Both the position numbers and the translations under genes were made by a program. This document shows, in pieces, positions 14,967 through 22,496 of a stretch of 26,937 nt of DNA (position 1 is its first letter; each line of letters opens with the position of its first letter). Location of the stretch: the NCBI GenBank assembly GCA_021648745.1, contig JAKISE010000038.1, forward strand, positions 1 through 26,937, read 5' to 3'. The notes beneath the pieces were generated by a model, which saw only the letters and a list, made by a program, of their open reading frames with translations, did not search any database and was not told where the DNA came from. This stretch comes from Cyclobacteriaceae bacterium (lineage in GTDB: Bacteria > Bacteroidota > Bacteroidia > Cytophagales > Cyclobacteriaceae).

Positions 14967-17090
14967 ATGGCGAATAATAAAAAAAAGGGAGGAATTACTC
15001 CTAAATTACCCCAACCAAAACAAAATTATCAGTTATGGGTAATTATTACTTTAGTTCTAGTAATTTCATCTATTTTCTGGCTAAACAATAGCAACTCACT
15101 AGTTGAGATTTCTGAACGTAGGTTTTCTGAAATGGCCTTAAGCCATGATGTGGAAAAACTGACTTTTGTACGTGGTCAAAATATGGTGGAAGTGCAACTA
15201 AAGAAAGAAGCACTACTAAATGCAAAATATAAGACTGAACTTGACGATAGAGTAACATTGGGATCCTCTGAAAGTGGACCGCAGTATAAGTTCAAGGTAT
15301 TGTCGGCAGATAAATGGGACGATATTGTTAAAGAACTTAATGGCAAACTTGGGGAAGATAATAAACTCGATTATGGCATTGAAGAACGAAGTGACCCTAC
15401 TGCCATGTTTTTTAATTATGGATTTCTCTTTCTTCTAGTATTCGGATTTTGGTTTATGATGCGAAGAATGACCGGCCAGGGTGGGCCTGGTGGCCAGATA
15501 TTTAATATAGGCAAGTCGAAAGCAGCATTATTTGATGCAGATAATAAGGTAAAAACCTCTTTCGATGATGTAGCGGGGCTTGAAGAAGCAAAAGAAGAGG
15601 TAAAAGAGATTGTTGATTTCTTAAAGAACCCTTCAAAATTTACCACTTTAGGGGGTAAAATACCAAAAGGAGCATTACTTGTAGGCCCTCCTGGGACAGG
15701 AAAGACTTTATTGGCAAAAGCAGTTGCCGGAGAAGCTGAAGTGCCATTTTTTACCCTTTCAGGCTCAGATTTTGTAGAAATGTTTGTGGGTGTGGGTGCA
15801 GCAAGAGTAAGAGATTTATTTAAGCAAGCTAAAGAAAAAGCACCTTGTATTGTATTTATAGATGAGATTGATGCCATTGGACGCTCCCGTGGTAAAGGGC
15901 AAATGCCAGGCGGAAACGATGAACGTGAAAATACGCTCAACTCATTATTGGTAGAGATGGATGGGTTTGCTACTGATTCAGGCGTAATTATATTGGCTGC
16001 CACCAACAGACCCGATGTACTTGATAATGCATTGCTTCGCCCAGGTAGGTTTGATAGACAAATAGCCATTGACAAGCCAGATATCGTTGGTAGAAATCAA
16101 ATTTTTAAGGTGCATTTAAAACCTTTGAAACTTAGCGATGAGATTGATTCAAAAAAATTAGCAGCTCAAACACCTGGATTTGCAGGGGCAGAAATTGCTA
16201 ATGTTTGTAACGAAGCTGCTCTAATTGCTGCTCGGAAAGATAAAAAAGCAATTTACATGATAGATTTTCAAGATGCCATCGATCGTGTAATTGGTGGTCT
16301 GGAGAAAAAAAATAAAATCATCTCACCAGAAGAGAAAAAAATTGTTGCCTACCATGAAGCCGGCCATGCTGTTGCTGGTTGGTTTTTAGAACATGCCGAT
16401 CCGTTGGTAAAAGTAAGTATTGTTCCAAGAGGATTAGCTGCCTTAGGATATGCCCAATACTTACCCAAAGAACAGTTTCTATACCAAACGGATCAGTTAA
16501 TAGATGAAATGTGTATGTCTTTAGGTGGTAGAGCTGCCGAAGAAATAATTTTTGGTAAAATATCTACTGGTGCACTCAGCGATTTGGAAAGGGTAACCCA
16601 AGTTGCTTATAACATGGTGAGCATTTATGGCATGAACGATAAGATTGGCAATGTTTCATTCTACAGTTCGAAACAACAAGAATATAATTTCAGTAAACCA
16701 TACTCGGAAGCCACTGCTCAAATAATTGATGAAGAAGCAAAGAAAATAATTGCAAATGCCTACGCAAGAACTTTAGAATTGCTGAAACATAAGGAGAAAG
16801 AACTCGAAATTTTAGCAAAAGAATTATTGGAGAAAGAAATTTTGTACCAGATTGACTTGGAAAGGTTAATTGGCAAACGACCTTTTGAACAGCAAACAAC
16901 TTACGAGGCTTTTATAGAAGACGAAGGCAAACGAGAGAAAATAGCCGAAGAGAAAGAAGCGGTTGCTAAAAAAGAAACCGAAGATAAAAAACTGGAAGAA
17001 GCGAAGGCAGAAGAAGCTAAAGAACCTGAATCTTCCACTGGAAACAATGTTTCAACTAAGGCTGCAAAAGAAAAAACAGCTACTGAATAA
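14967..17090 (+). CDS. ftsH: ATP-dependent zinc metalloprotease FtsH
   Basis: The 707-residue protein is the membrane-bound AAA+ protease that degrades misfolded membrane proteins and short-lived regulators. Two membrane segments (about 22-40 and 148-166) flank a periplasmic domain. The AAA+ part has Walker A GPPGTGKT (240-247), Walker B CIVFIDEIDAIG (294-305) and the second region of homology around NRPDVLDNALLRPGRFDRQI (347-366). The zinc site HEAGH is at 463-467. The pore loop MFVGVGA is at 272-278. The C-terminal 55 residues are a charged Lys, Glu and Ala-rich tail of low complexity, longer than in E. coli. It follows rsfS closely and is closed by the terminator at 17111-17142. Confidence 0.98.
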   Translation: MANNKKKGGITPKLPQPKQNYQLWVIITLVLVISSIFWLNNSNSLVEISERRFSEMALSHDVEKLTFVRGQNMVEVQLKKEALLNAKYKTELDDRVTLGSSESGPQYKFKVLSADKWDDIVKELNGKLGEDNKLDYGIEERSDPTAMFFNYGFLFLLVFGFWFMMRRMTGQGGPGGQIFNIGKSKAALFDADNKVKTSFDDVAGLEEAKEEVKEIVDFLKNPSKFTTLGGKIPKGALLVGPPGTGKTLLAKAVAGEAEVPFFTLSGSDFVEMFVGVGAARVRDLFKQAKEKAPCIVFIDEIDAIGRSRGKGQMPGGNDERENTLNSLLVEMDGFATDSGVIILAATNRPDVLDNALLRPGRFDRQIAIDKPDIVGRNQIFKVHLKPLKLSDEIDSKKLAAQTPGFAGAEIANVCNEAALIAARKDKKAIYMIDFQDAIDRVIGGLEKKNKIISPEEKKIVAYHEAGHAVAGWFLEHADPLVKVSIVPRGLAALGYAQYLPKEQFLYQTDQLIDEMCMSLGGRAAEEIIFGKISTGALSDLERVTQVAYNMVSIYGMNDKIGNVSFYSSKQQEYNFSKPYSEATAQIIDEEAKKIIANAYARTLELLKHKEKELEILAKELLEKEILYQIDLERLIGKRPFEQQTTYEAFIEDEGKREKIAEEKEAVAKKETEDKKLEEAKAEEAKEPESSTGNNVSTKAAKEKTATE

Positions 17091-17110
17091 TTCTATCCAT
17101 TTTCAAATTG

Positions 17111-17142
17111 AAGGCCATTTGAAGTATCAAATGGCCTTTTTT
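17111..17142 (+). terminator. Intrinsic terminator after ftsH
   Basis: A 12-bp perfect stem, AAGGCCATTTGA (17111-17122) with TCAAATGGCCTT (17127-17138), a 4-base loop and a run of six T from 17137 to 17142. It sits 21 bases after the ftsH stop and before lpxH, so lpxH should have its own promoter. Confidence 0.85.
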
Positions 17143-17198
17143 ATAAAACAATTCCAAATCATTAACACAGTTTGGTAATCTTGCACTAATTTTCACCT

Positions 17199-17969
17199 AT
17201 GACCCAGATTCATATAGACGCATCGCTAGATAAAAAGCTCTACTTTGCTTCTGATTTCCACCTCGGAACCCCTTCCCTCGAAAAAAGTAGAGAAAGGGAA
17301 CTTAAAATTCTTAGGTGGCTCGAAGAAATTAAAAAAGATGCAGCGGCCATTTTTCTATTAGGTGATATCTTCGATTTTTGGTATGAGTATAAAAAGGTAA
17401 TACCCAAAGGTTTTGCTAGATTTCAGGGTAAAATAGCTGAACTTACAGACAGTGGAATTCCGGTAATAGTATTTTCTGGCAACCATGATATGTGGATGAA
17501 CAACTATCTCTCTGAAGAACTTGGAGCCATAGTATATCATGAGCCCGCTTCCCTTTTTTATGGCAAACACAAATTACTCATTGGGCATGGCGATGGCTTG
17601 GGACCTGGAGATAATAAATACAAATTGCTTAAAAAACTATTTAAGAATAGAGTTGCTCGTTGGATGTTCTCAAGGTTGCACCCAAACTTTTCGTTGGCAC
17701 TAGGCCAAGCATGGTCTAAAAACAGCCGTATAAATAGCACAGATTTTGAAGGCGAATCCCATAAAGAAAATGAATTTATATTTCAATATTGCGAATCAGT
17801 AGAAGCCAAGGAGCATTATGATTATTATATTTTTGGGCATCGGCATTTACAATTAGATTTAAAAGTGGGCAACACAAGTAGGTATGTAAATTTAGGGGAA
17901 TGGGTTAATCAATCTGGGTATGCATCTTTTCATAATGGTGAATTAAAATTTTTAAATTTTGAAGCTTAA
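17199..17969 (+). CDS. lpxH: UDP-2,3-diacylglucosamine diphosphatase (LpxH-type metallophosphoesterase)
   Basis: The 256-residue protein has the full set of calcineurin-like metal motifs: DFH (D19, H21), GDIFDFW (from residue 55), GNHD (94-97), GHGD and GHRH. This set and the length fit LpxH, which hydrolyses UDP-2,3-diacylglucosamine to lipid X in the lipid A pathway at the inner-membrane surface. Related UDP-2,3-diacylglucosamine hydrolases of Bacteroidota share this pattern, so the call is good, though a different phosphoesterase substrate is possible. A weak -7 box TAATCTTG (17176-17183) lies 15 bases upstream. The next gene starts 11 bases before this stop codon. Confidence 0.85.
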   Translation: MTQIHIDASLDKKLYFASDFHLGTPSLEKSRERELKILRWLEEIKKDAAAIFLLGDIFDFWYEYKKVIPKGFARFQGKIAELTDSGIPVIVFSGNHDMWMNNYLSEELGAIVYHEPASLFYGKHKLLIGHGDGLGPGDNKYKLLKKLFKNRVARWMFSRLHPNFSLALGQAWSKNSRINSTDFEGESHKENEFIFQYCESVEAKEHYDYYIFGHRHLQLDLKVGNTSRYVNLGEWVNQSGYASFHNGELKFLNFEA

Positions 17970-18750
17970 ATATTTTATTTTTCTTTTTCTTATCACACCT
18001 CATTTTGCACTAGGGCAGACCACCCAACAGTCTGACACACTATTCTTTAGCCAAACCATAATCGATTACTCCATAGATGCCACAGGAAGCATTTTTTTGT
18101 CATTCGAAGAAGGATCTATAACAAAATATTCTTCAGCACTCGACTCTTTATTTACATACTCACCTACAAAGCTCGGAAACACCAAGCTACTTGAATCGGG
18201 CACTGGACTTGTAATATTTGCATTTTACGACTTTTTTCAAGAATATTTAATTACCGACCGTTTTCTAGCAAGACCCACTCGTACCAAACTCTCTAACACC
18301 TCTATTGATTACATCGACATTGCAACCCAAAGCCTTGACAATAACATTTGGTTGGTAGAAAACACAGAATTTAGGCTCATAAAATATAATGTTTCCTTTA
18401 ATAGAATTGAAATCGAAATCCCCTTAAACACTATCATTGATAACCCTGATAATGATTTTTCATTTATTAAAGAATATCAGAACCAAGTTTTTTTAGTAGA
18501 TAAAAACAAAGGTATTTATGTATTTGACAATTTAGGAAATTTTTCTAAGTTGATTATTGCAAAAACCAATAAATGCACTTTTGAGAAAAATATGATTACT
18601 TATCTAGAAAATGGAGACTTGATAAATATGGACATTTATTCCAACACTCAAGAAAGATCAACTATAACTACAGCAGGTGTTTGGGGCGTAATGAAATACA
18701 GATCGAATCTCTATTATGTAAAAAATAAATCTTTAATAAGGTATTATTAA
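17959..18750 (+). CDS. Secreted protein of unknown function, possible beta propeller
   Basis: The 263-residue product has a signal peptide (residues 1-20, ending ALGQ). The remainder alternates short beta-strand-like stretches with polar turns (for example GSIFLSFEEGSITKYS, NIWLVENTEFRLIKYN, QVFLVDKNKGIYVFDN), spaced about 40-50 residues apart, which suggests a propeller-like fold of four to five blades. I recognise no family. The start is TTG (17959-17961) inside the lpxH 3' end; no ATG occurs in frame before the signal peptide, so TTG use with translational coupling to lpxH is the simplest reading. A strong terminator follows at 18814. Periplasmic or surface location is inferred; function unknown. 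Confidence 0.7.
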   Translation: MKLKYFIFLFLITPHFALGQTTQQSDTLFFSQTIIDYSIDATGSIFLSFEEGSITKYSSALDSLFTYSPTKLGNTKLLESGTGLVIFAFYDFFQEYLITDRFLARPTRTKLSNTSIDYIDIATQSLDNNIWLVENTEFRLIKYNVSFNRIEIEIPLNTIIDNPDNDFSFIKEYQNQVFLVDKNKGIYVFDNLGNFSKLIIAKTNKCTFEKNMITYLENGDLINMDIYSNTQERSTITTAGVWGVMKYRSNLYYVKNKSLIRYY

Positions 18751-18813
18751 TTCAATTAACATTATGAGTAGAATGGGTTAATTCATATATTTGATACTAG
18801 TTCTGATTGATTT

Positions 18814-18857
18814 AAAAACTCCCCTTATATTTTTTACAAAATAGAGGGGAGTTTTTT
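18814..18857 (+). terminator. Intrinsic terminator after the lpxH operon
   Basis: AAAAACTCCCCT (18814-18825) pairs perfectly with AGGGGAGTTTTT (18845-18856) over 12 bases, and the stem runs into six T (18852-18857). The A-run on the left side means it could also act on the minus strand. Confidence 0.85.
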
Positions 18858-18879
18858 ATTATCTAAGTATTTTGCGAGC

Positions 18880-18910
18880 AAAAAAAGAAACGCCTCGGTC
18901 AAGGCGTTTC
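18880..18910 (-). terminator. Intrinsic terminator facing the minus strand, no known gene upstream
   Basis: GAAACGCCT (18887-18895) pairs with AGGCGTTTC (18902-18910), a 9-bp GC-rich stem with a 6-base loop. On the minus strand it is followed by seven T (complement of 18880-18886). On the plus strand no T-run follows. The nearest sequence that could feed it is the 258-bp gap 18911-19168, since the next gene runs on the plus strand. Confidence 0.7.
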
Positions 18911-19107
18911 AAGGTCAAAAACTCAAAATAAATTAGGTTATCTCCATAACCTAAAATAACAACAGCACTAATATATAGAATACTGTTTAGAGTATTAACA
19001 ATTTTTAACAAAATTGATTAAAAAAATGATCGGTTTGAAAATTTTGAACAAAAAACTGTCCGATTTCGTTACACTTTTATGAAATGGTAAGTTAAATATC
19101 GTTTCAT

Positions 19108-19136
19108 TTGTAGTCTAGTGCCTACTATTTTCTTTG
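19108..19136 (+). promoter_or_regulatory. Candidate promoter of the two-component operon
   Basis: TTG (19108-19110, inside TTTG), an 18-base spacer and TTTCTTTG (19129-19136) fit the Bacteroidota consensus with one mismatch in the -7 box and a spacer one base short. The leader to the ATG at 19169 would be about 25 bases. Confidence 0.35.
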
Positions 19137-19168
19137 GCACAGTTTTTAACTAGCATATTACTTTTACT

Positions 19169-20545
19169 ATGGAAGAAAAATATTTAGGAAAAATACTTAT
19201 CATCGATGATGATGAAGATGTTCTCTTAGCAGCTAAGCTGTTGCTCAAAAAACATGCGCAACAGGTAATCATTGAGAAGAATCCAAAAAAAATACCTTTC
19301 TTATTAAATAACGATACTTATGATGTGATTTTGCTAGATATGAACTTTAGCAAAGACACTACAAGTGGCAAAGAAGGGTTTTATTGGCTTAACGAAATTA
19401 AAGAACGAGACCCACGAGCTGTTGTAATTCTTATAACGGCTTTTGGCGATGTTGAAATGGCCGTTAAAGCGCTAAAAGAAGGTGCCACCGATTTTGTACT
19501 TAAACCTTGGCAAAACGACAAATTACTGGCCACCCTAAATACAGCTGTTAAGCTTAAACGCTCATATAATGAAGTTGATAAACTGAGAAAAGCAAAAAAA
19601 CAGTTAGAAGAGGACATTAATCAGCCCTTTAGAGATATAATTGGTAGTAGCTCTGCAATGAAGCATATTTATAAGTTGGTTGATAAGGTAGCTGGCACCG
19701 ATGCAAATGTTATCATACTTGGCGAAAACGGAACTGGGAAAGAGCTTATTGCGAGAGCTATTCACCAAAAATCGTTACGAGCTGATAATGTGTATGTGGG
19801 TGTAGATATGGGAGCCATTACTGAAACCCTTTTTGAAAGCGAACTTTTCGGACATAAAAAAGGAGCCTTTACAGACGCACACTCCGAACGAATAGGGCGC
19901 TTTGAATCAGCGAATGGAGGCACCTTATTTTTGGACGAAATAGGAAATTTAAGTTTGCCCTTGCAATCAAAACTATTAGCCGCTCTCCAAAACAGAGAAA
20001 TTACGAAGCTGGGTGATAACACACCTAAATCCATAGATATAAGGCTAATTTGTGCAACCAATATACCTTTATTGGAAATGGTAGAAAAAAATGAATTTCG
20101 ACAAGATTTACTGTATCGCATTAATACAGTAGAAATTAACCTGCCTCCACTTAGAGCCAGAACAGAGGATATTCCGCCATTAGTCACTCATTTTATAGAT
20201 ATGTATGCTAAAAAGTACCGAAAGGATGTACACGGAATTCAAGAGGGTGCAATCGAAAAATTACAGAAATACCCTTGGCCAGGCAATGTAAGGGAGCTTC
20301 AACATGCTATAGAAAGAGCGATTATCATGTCAGAAGAGGATGAATTAACCACGATGGATTTTTTCTTCTTAAGTGGAACCACCTCAGGATCAACCGCAAC
20401 AGATAGCTTTAATTTAGAAGAAGTAGAACGCTCGGTAATTGAAAAAGTATTAGAAAGACATAATGGCAACATTTCCAAAGCAGCCAAAGAACTGGGTCTC
20501 ACACGCGCTTCGTTATATAGAAGGCTTGAGAAGTACGGTCTTTAG
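19169..20545 (+). CDS. Sigma-54-type (NtrC family) response regulator
   Basis: The 458-residue protein has three domains. The receiver (about 7-125) has the acidic DDD at 13-15, the phospho-acceptor D57 and LKPW with the conserved Lys (K112). The AAA+ domain (about 155-385) has Walker A GENGTGKE (185-192), Walker B GTLFLDEIGN (251-260), and R residues of PLRARTEDIPPL. The Fis-type helix-turn-helix is at 430-458 (NISKAAKELGLTRASLYRRL). Such proteins activate RNA polymerase with sigma-54. The loop that usually reads GAFTGA reads GAFTDA (232-237). The kinase gene overlaps its end, so the pair is probably one two-component system. The signal and target genes are not evident. Confidence 0.95.
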   Translation: MEEKYLGKILIIDDDEDVLLAAKLLLKKHAQQVIIEKNPKKIPFLLNNDTYDVILLDMNFSKDTTSGKEGFYWLNEIKERDPRAVVILITAFGDVEMAVKALKEGATDFVLKPWQNDKLLATLNTAVKLKRSYNEVDKLRKAKKQLEEDINQPFRDIIGSSSAMKHIYKLVDKVAGTDANVIILGENGTGKELIARAIHQKSLRADNVYVGVDMGAITETLFESELFGHKKGAFTDAHSERIGRFESANGGTLFLDEIGNLSLPLQSKLLAALQNREITKLGDNTPKSIDIRLICATNIPLLEMVEKNEFRQDLLYRINTVEINLPPLRARTEDIPPLVTHFIDMYAKKYRKDVHGIQEGAIEKLQKYPWPGNVRELQHAIERAIIMSEEDELTTMDFFFLSGTTSGSTATDSFNLEEVERSVIEKVLERHNGNISKAAKELGLTRASLYRRLEKYGL

Positions 20546-21887
20546 CACGTATGATAAACCCATACTTATTAGGTTAGGTGGCATACTGTTTACTATGTTT
20601 CTACTAGTAGGCACCTGGCTGAACCATTCGCTTGCTGTTACAATTTTACTATTTGCTATTTTGCTGGTAGTTCAAGTAGTGAGCCTAGTTAACTATTTAC
20701 ACGAACCTAACACCGATGTAGAGGAAATTCTTAAAATTATTGGTCAACAAAACTACTCTCCTGAAGATGAAATAAAATTTTCCAATGCCAGCGCCAGCCA
20801 GTTGCATAACTCAATTAATCAATTACTTAAACGGCATAAGTGGCAATCATCTAATAAAAGCGAGGAATCATTATTTTTTAAAAACATTGTTCAACATGCA
20901 GGAATAGGGCTAATTGCCATTGATGAAGAAGGCAAAGTAGAAGTAATGAATAATGCAGCTAAAAAGTTGCTTCAAGTGTACGATATAAAGTATATAACCG
21001 AATTGCAAAATTTGAGTGAAGAGCTTGTAGATATGTTTTTCAAACTGAAAACAGGTGGCCGAGATTTAGCCAAATTAAACATTGACGGAGAACTGGTTCA
21101 GTTATCAGTTTATGCCATTGAGCTTGTACTCAAAAAAAAGGCATACAAAATGATAACCATCCAAAACATTAATTCAGAATTAGAAGAGATGGAAATGACG
21201 GCTTGGCAAAACCTGGTGCGGGTATTAACGCATGAAATAATGAACTCGGTTACACCTATATCTTCCTTGGCTGGCACAGTAGAAAATAACCTAAAATCTC
21301 TAGGGCAAGAAAAAGAAACCCTAACGCTAGACCCCGAAGACAAAGAAGATCTTCTATTGGCCATTCACACCATACAACGAAGAAGTGCAGGGTTGATCCA
21401 CTTTGTGAAAGATTTTAGAAACCTTACTCATATACCACAACCCAAATTTGAAAAATTAAAAGTAAAAGAAGTATTAGAGGAAATTAATATACTACTTGCC
21501 AAAGATATTTTGGAAAGCAAAATTGCCTTTAATATAACTGTTGATCCTAAAAATTTATACATCGATGCAGACAAAGCCTTAATAGAGCAGGTTATAATCA
21601 ACTTATTAAAAAATGCCATTCAGGCCTTTGACGAAGAGACCAATCGTTTGATAGAAATTAACGCCCATAAAGATGATAAAAATAGGGTTTTAATTACCGT
21701 AAAGGACAATGGTTCTGGGATTGAAGAAGATGCACTTTCTCGAATATTTACTCCTTTTTTCACTACAAAAAAGTCTGGATCTGGGATTGGCCTAAGCCTA
21801 TCACGACAAATTATGAGAAAACATAAAGGCACCCTAAGTGTTGTTACTCAAATAGATGAAGGCACAGAATTTATCATGAGATTTTGA
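20526..21887 (+). CDS. Membrane-bound sensor histidine kinase, NtrY/AtoS-like
   Basis: I set the start at TTG 20526, 20 bases before the regulator stop. An ATG at 20463 is possible, but the part between them is the other-frame reading of the conserved Fis helix. From the TTG the protein has 453 residues. Two membrane segments lie near the N-terminus (about 15-31 and 36-56), with almost no periplasmic loop. A PAS-like region (about 120-210) follows. The H-box is LTHEIMNSV with H236. The ATPase domain shows the N box VIINLLKNAIQAF, G1 DNGSGI, the F box FTPFFTTKKSGSG and G2 GIGLSLS. It should autophosphorylate and pass phosphate to D57 of the overlapping regulator. With so small a loop it probably senses a cytoplasmic or membrane signal. 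Confidence 0.88.
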   Translation: MRSTVFSTYDKPILIRLGGILFTMFLLVGTWLNHSLAVTILLFAILLVVQVVSLVNYLHEPNTDVEEILKIIGQQNYSPEDEIKFSNASASQLHNSINQLLKRHKWQSSNKSEESLFFKNIVQHAGIGLIAIDEEGKVEVMNNAAKKLLQVYDIKYITELQNLSEELVDMFFKLKTGGRDLAKLNIDGELVQLSVYAIELVLKKKAYKMITIQNINSELEEMEMTAWQNLVRVLTHEIMNSVTPISSLAGTVENNLKSLGQEKETLTLDPEDKEDLLLAIHTIQRRSAGLIHFVKDFRNLTHIPQPKFEKLKVKEVLEEINILLAKDILESKIAFNITVDPKNLYIDADKALIEQVIINLLKNAIQAFDEETNRLIEINAHKDDKNRVLITVKDNGSGIEEDALSRIFTPFFTTKKSGSGIGLSLSRQIMRKHKGTLSVVTQIDEGTEFIMRF

Positions 21888-21913
21888 TATTACTCATTTC
21901 CTCTATTGCTTTG
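21884..21913 (+). promoter_or_regulatory. Candidate promoter of the acyl carrier protein gene, inside the kinase stop codon
   Basis: TTG (21884-21886), a 19-base spacer and TTGCTTTG (21906-21913) match the Bacteroidota promoter with one mismatch. The -33 box overlaps the TGA stop of the kinase gene (21885-21887). The ATG at 21929 would follow a leader of about ten bases. Confidence 0.45.
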
Positions 21914-21928
21914 TATAAAAACCAAATT

Positions 21929-22177
21929 ATGAACGAGGTAGATGTAGCCGAAAAAATTACTAGAATTTTGGTAGATAAACTAGGCTTGGCTGAAACCGAA
22001 ATTACACCCGATGCTAATTTGGTGAAAGATCTTGGCATCGATTCGCTTGATTATGCGGAATTAGTAATGGAGTTTGAACAAGCTTTTGATATCAGAATCC
22101 CAGATGATGATGCAGAACAGCTAACCACAATTGAAGAGGCCGTTAATTATGTTCATAGAAAAGTAAGTGCCAGTTAA
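21929..22177 (+). CDS. Acyl carrier protein
   Basis: The 82-residue protein is an acyl carrier protein: LVKDLGIDSLDYAELVMEFE carries the DSL motif with S39 as the attachment site for 4'-phosphopantetheine. The acidic helix II and the following FDIRIPDDDAEQLTTIEEAV are typical. I chose the ATG at 21929, because the 15 extra codons that the open frame allows upstream (from 21884) are hydrophobic, unlike any ACP, and overlap the kinase end and the promoter. It stands alone, away from fab genes, so it may be a second ACP rather than the fatty-acid synthase one; that cannot be decided here. Its stop is one base from the convergent YopX-like gene. Confidence 0.88.
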   Translation: MNEVDVAEKITRILVDKLGLAETEITPDANLVKDLGIDSLDYAELVMEFEQAFDIRIPDDDAEQLTTIEEAVNYVHRKVSAS

Positions 22178-22178
22178 G

Positions 22179-22496
22179 CTAACTTTTTTCAAAAAAATTA
22201 TAAAGTCTGGTAGTTGTAGCAATAAATTGGGCATTAAATGCCTTTATTTCACCATCTTCTTCCAATTGCCAGGCATTTGCACTATTACTCCAAATCACTC
22301 GAAATCGTTGCTCTCCATTGCTTAAAAGCACATCGTTATCATATATTTCTTTGCCAAGCTTATCGCTATGACCCGTAAACTGTAAAATAATATGGTTCTT
22401 GAGCAGAAGCTCTCCTTTCACAAGTTCTACTTTTCCTAGCCTTTTAAGCAGTCGACTTTGCGGATCCCATGCTATAAATTTCAATTTCCTTATCAT
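22179..22496 (-). CDS. YopX-like small protein
   Basis: The 105-residue protein begins MIRKLKFIAWDPQSRLLKRL and contains LQFTGHSDKLGKEIYDNDVL (39-58). Both match the pattern of the YopX family, small proteins of unknown function known mostly from phages of Gram-positive bacteria and Bacteroidota (KFRAWD near the start, then QYTGLKDKNGKEIYEGDIV). No signal peptide or membrane segment is seen. Its ATG overlaps the stop of the FadL-like gene by four bases (ATGA), implying coupled translation with an outer-membrane protein. There are no other phage genes nearby, so this is not part of a prophage here. The family call comes from motif recall; function is unknown. Confidence 0.6.
   Translation of the reverse strand: MIRKLKFIAWDPQSRLLKRLGKVELVKGELLLKNHIILQFTGHSDKLGKEIYDNDVLLSNGEQRFRVIWSNSANAWQLEEDGEIKAFNAQFIATTTRLYNFFEKS

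Larger units (their letters stand above)
18751..19168. other. 418-bp intergenic region with terminators and small hairpins
   Basis: This gap holds a plus-strand terminator (18814-18857), a minus-strand terminator (18880-18910), three small hairpins at 18933-18954 (9-bp stem), 18979-18996 (6 bp) and 18999-19016 (7 bp), and the promoter of the downstream regulator gene near 19108-19136. No convincing protein-coding frame is present; the longest tidy small frame I checked on the plus strand is 18 codons (19026-19082). Confidence 0.6.

Noticed and set aside
15416..16075. 219-codon open frame opposite ftsH
   Set aside because: Ser- and Pro-rich antisense shadow of a highly conserved gene, with no recognisable domain.
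19026..19082. 18-codon small frame upstream of the response regulator
   Set aside because: Short, no start context or leader-peptide features, and most of it precedes the predicted promoter.
19762..20187. 141-codon open frame opposite the response regulator
   Set aside because: Shadow of the conserved AAA+ domain; composition and lack of motifs argue against a gene.
20463..20525. ATG at 20463 as start of the histidine kinase
   Set aside because: The segment is another-frame reading of the conserved Fis helix of the regulator, and would give an 83-base overlap. TTG 20526 precedes the membrane segment directly. The ATG is not fully excluded.
21884..21928. Fifteen extra codons before the acyl carrier protein
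   Set aside because: They are hydrophobic and unlike any ACP N-terminus, and overlap the kinase stop and a promoter match.
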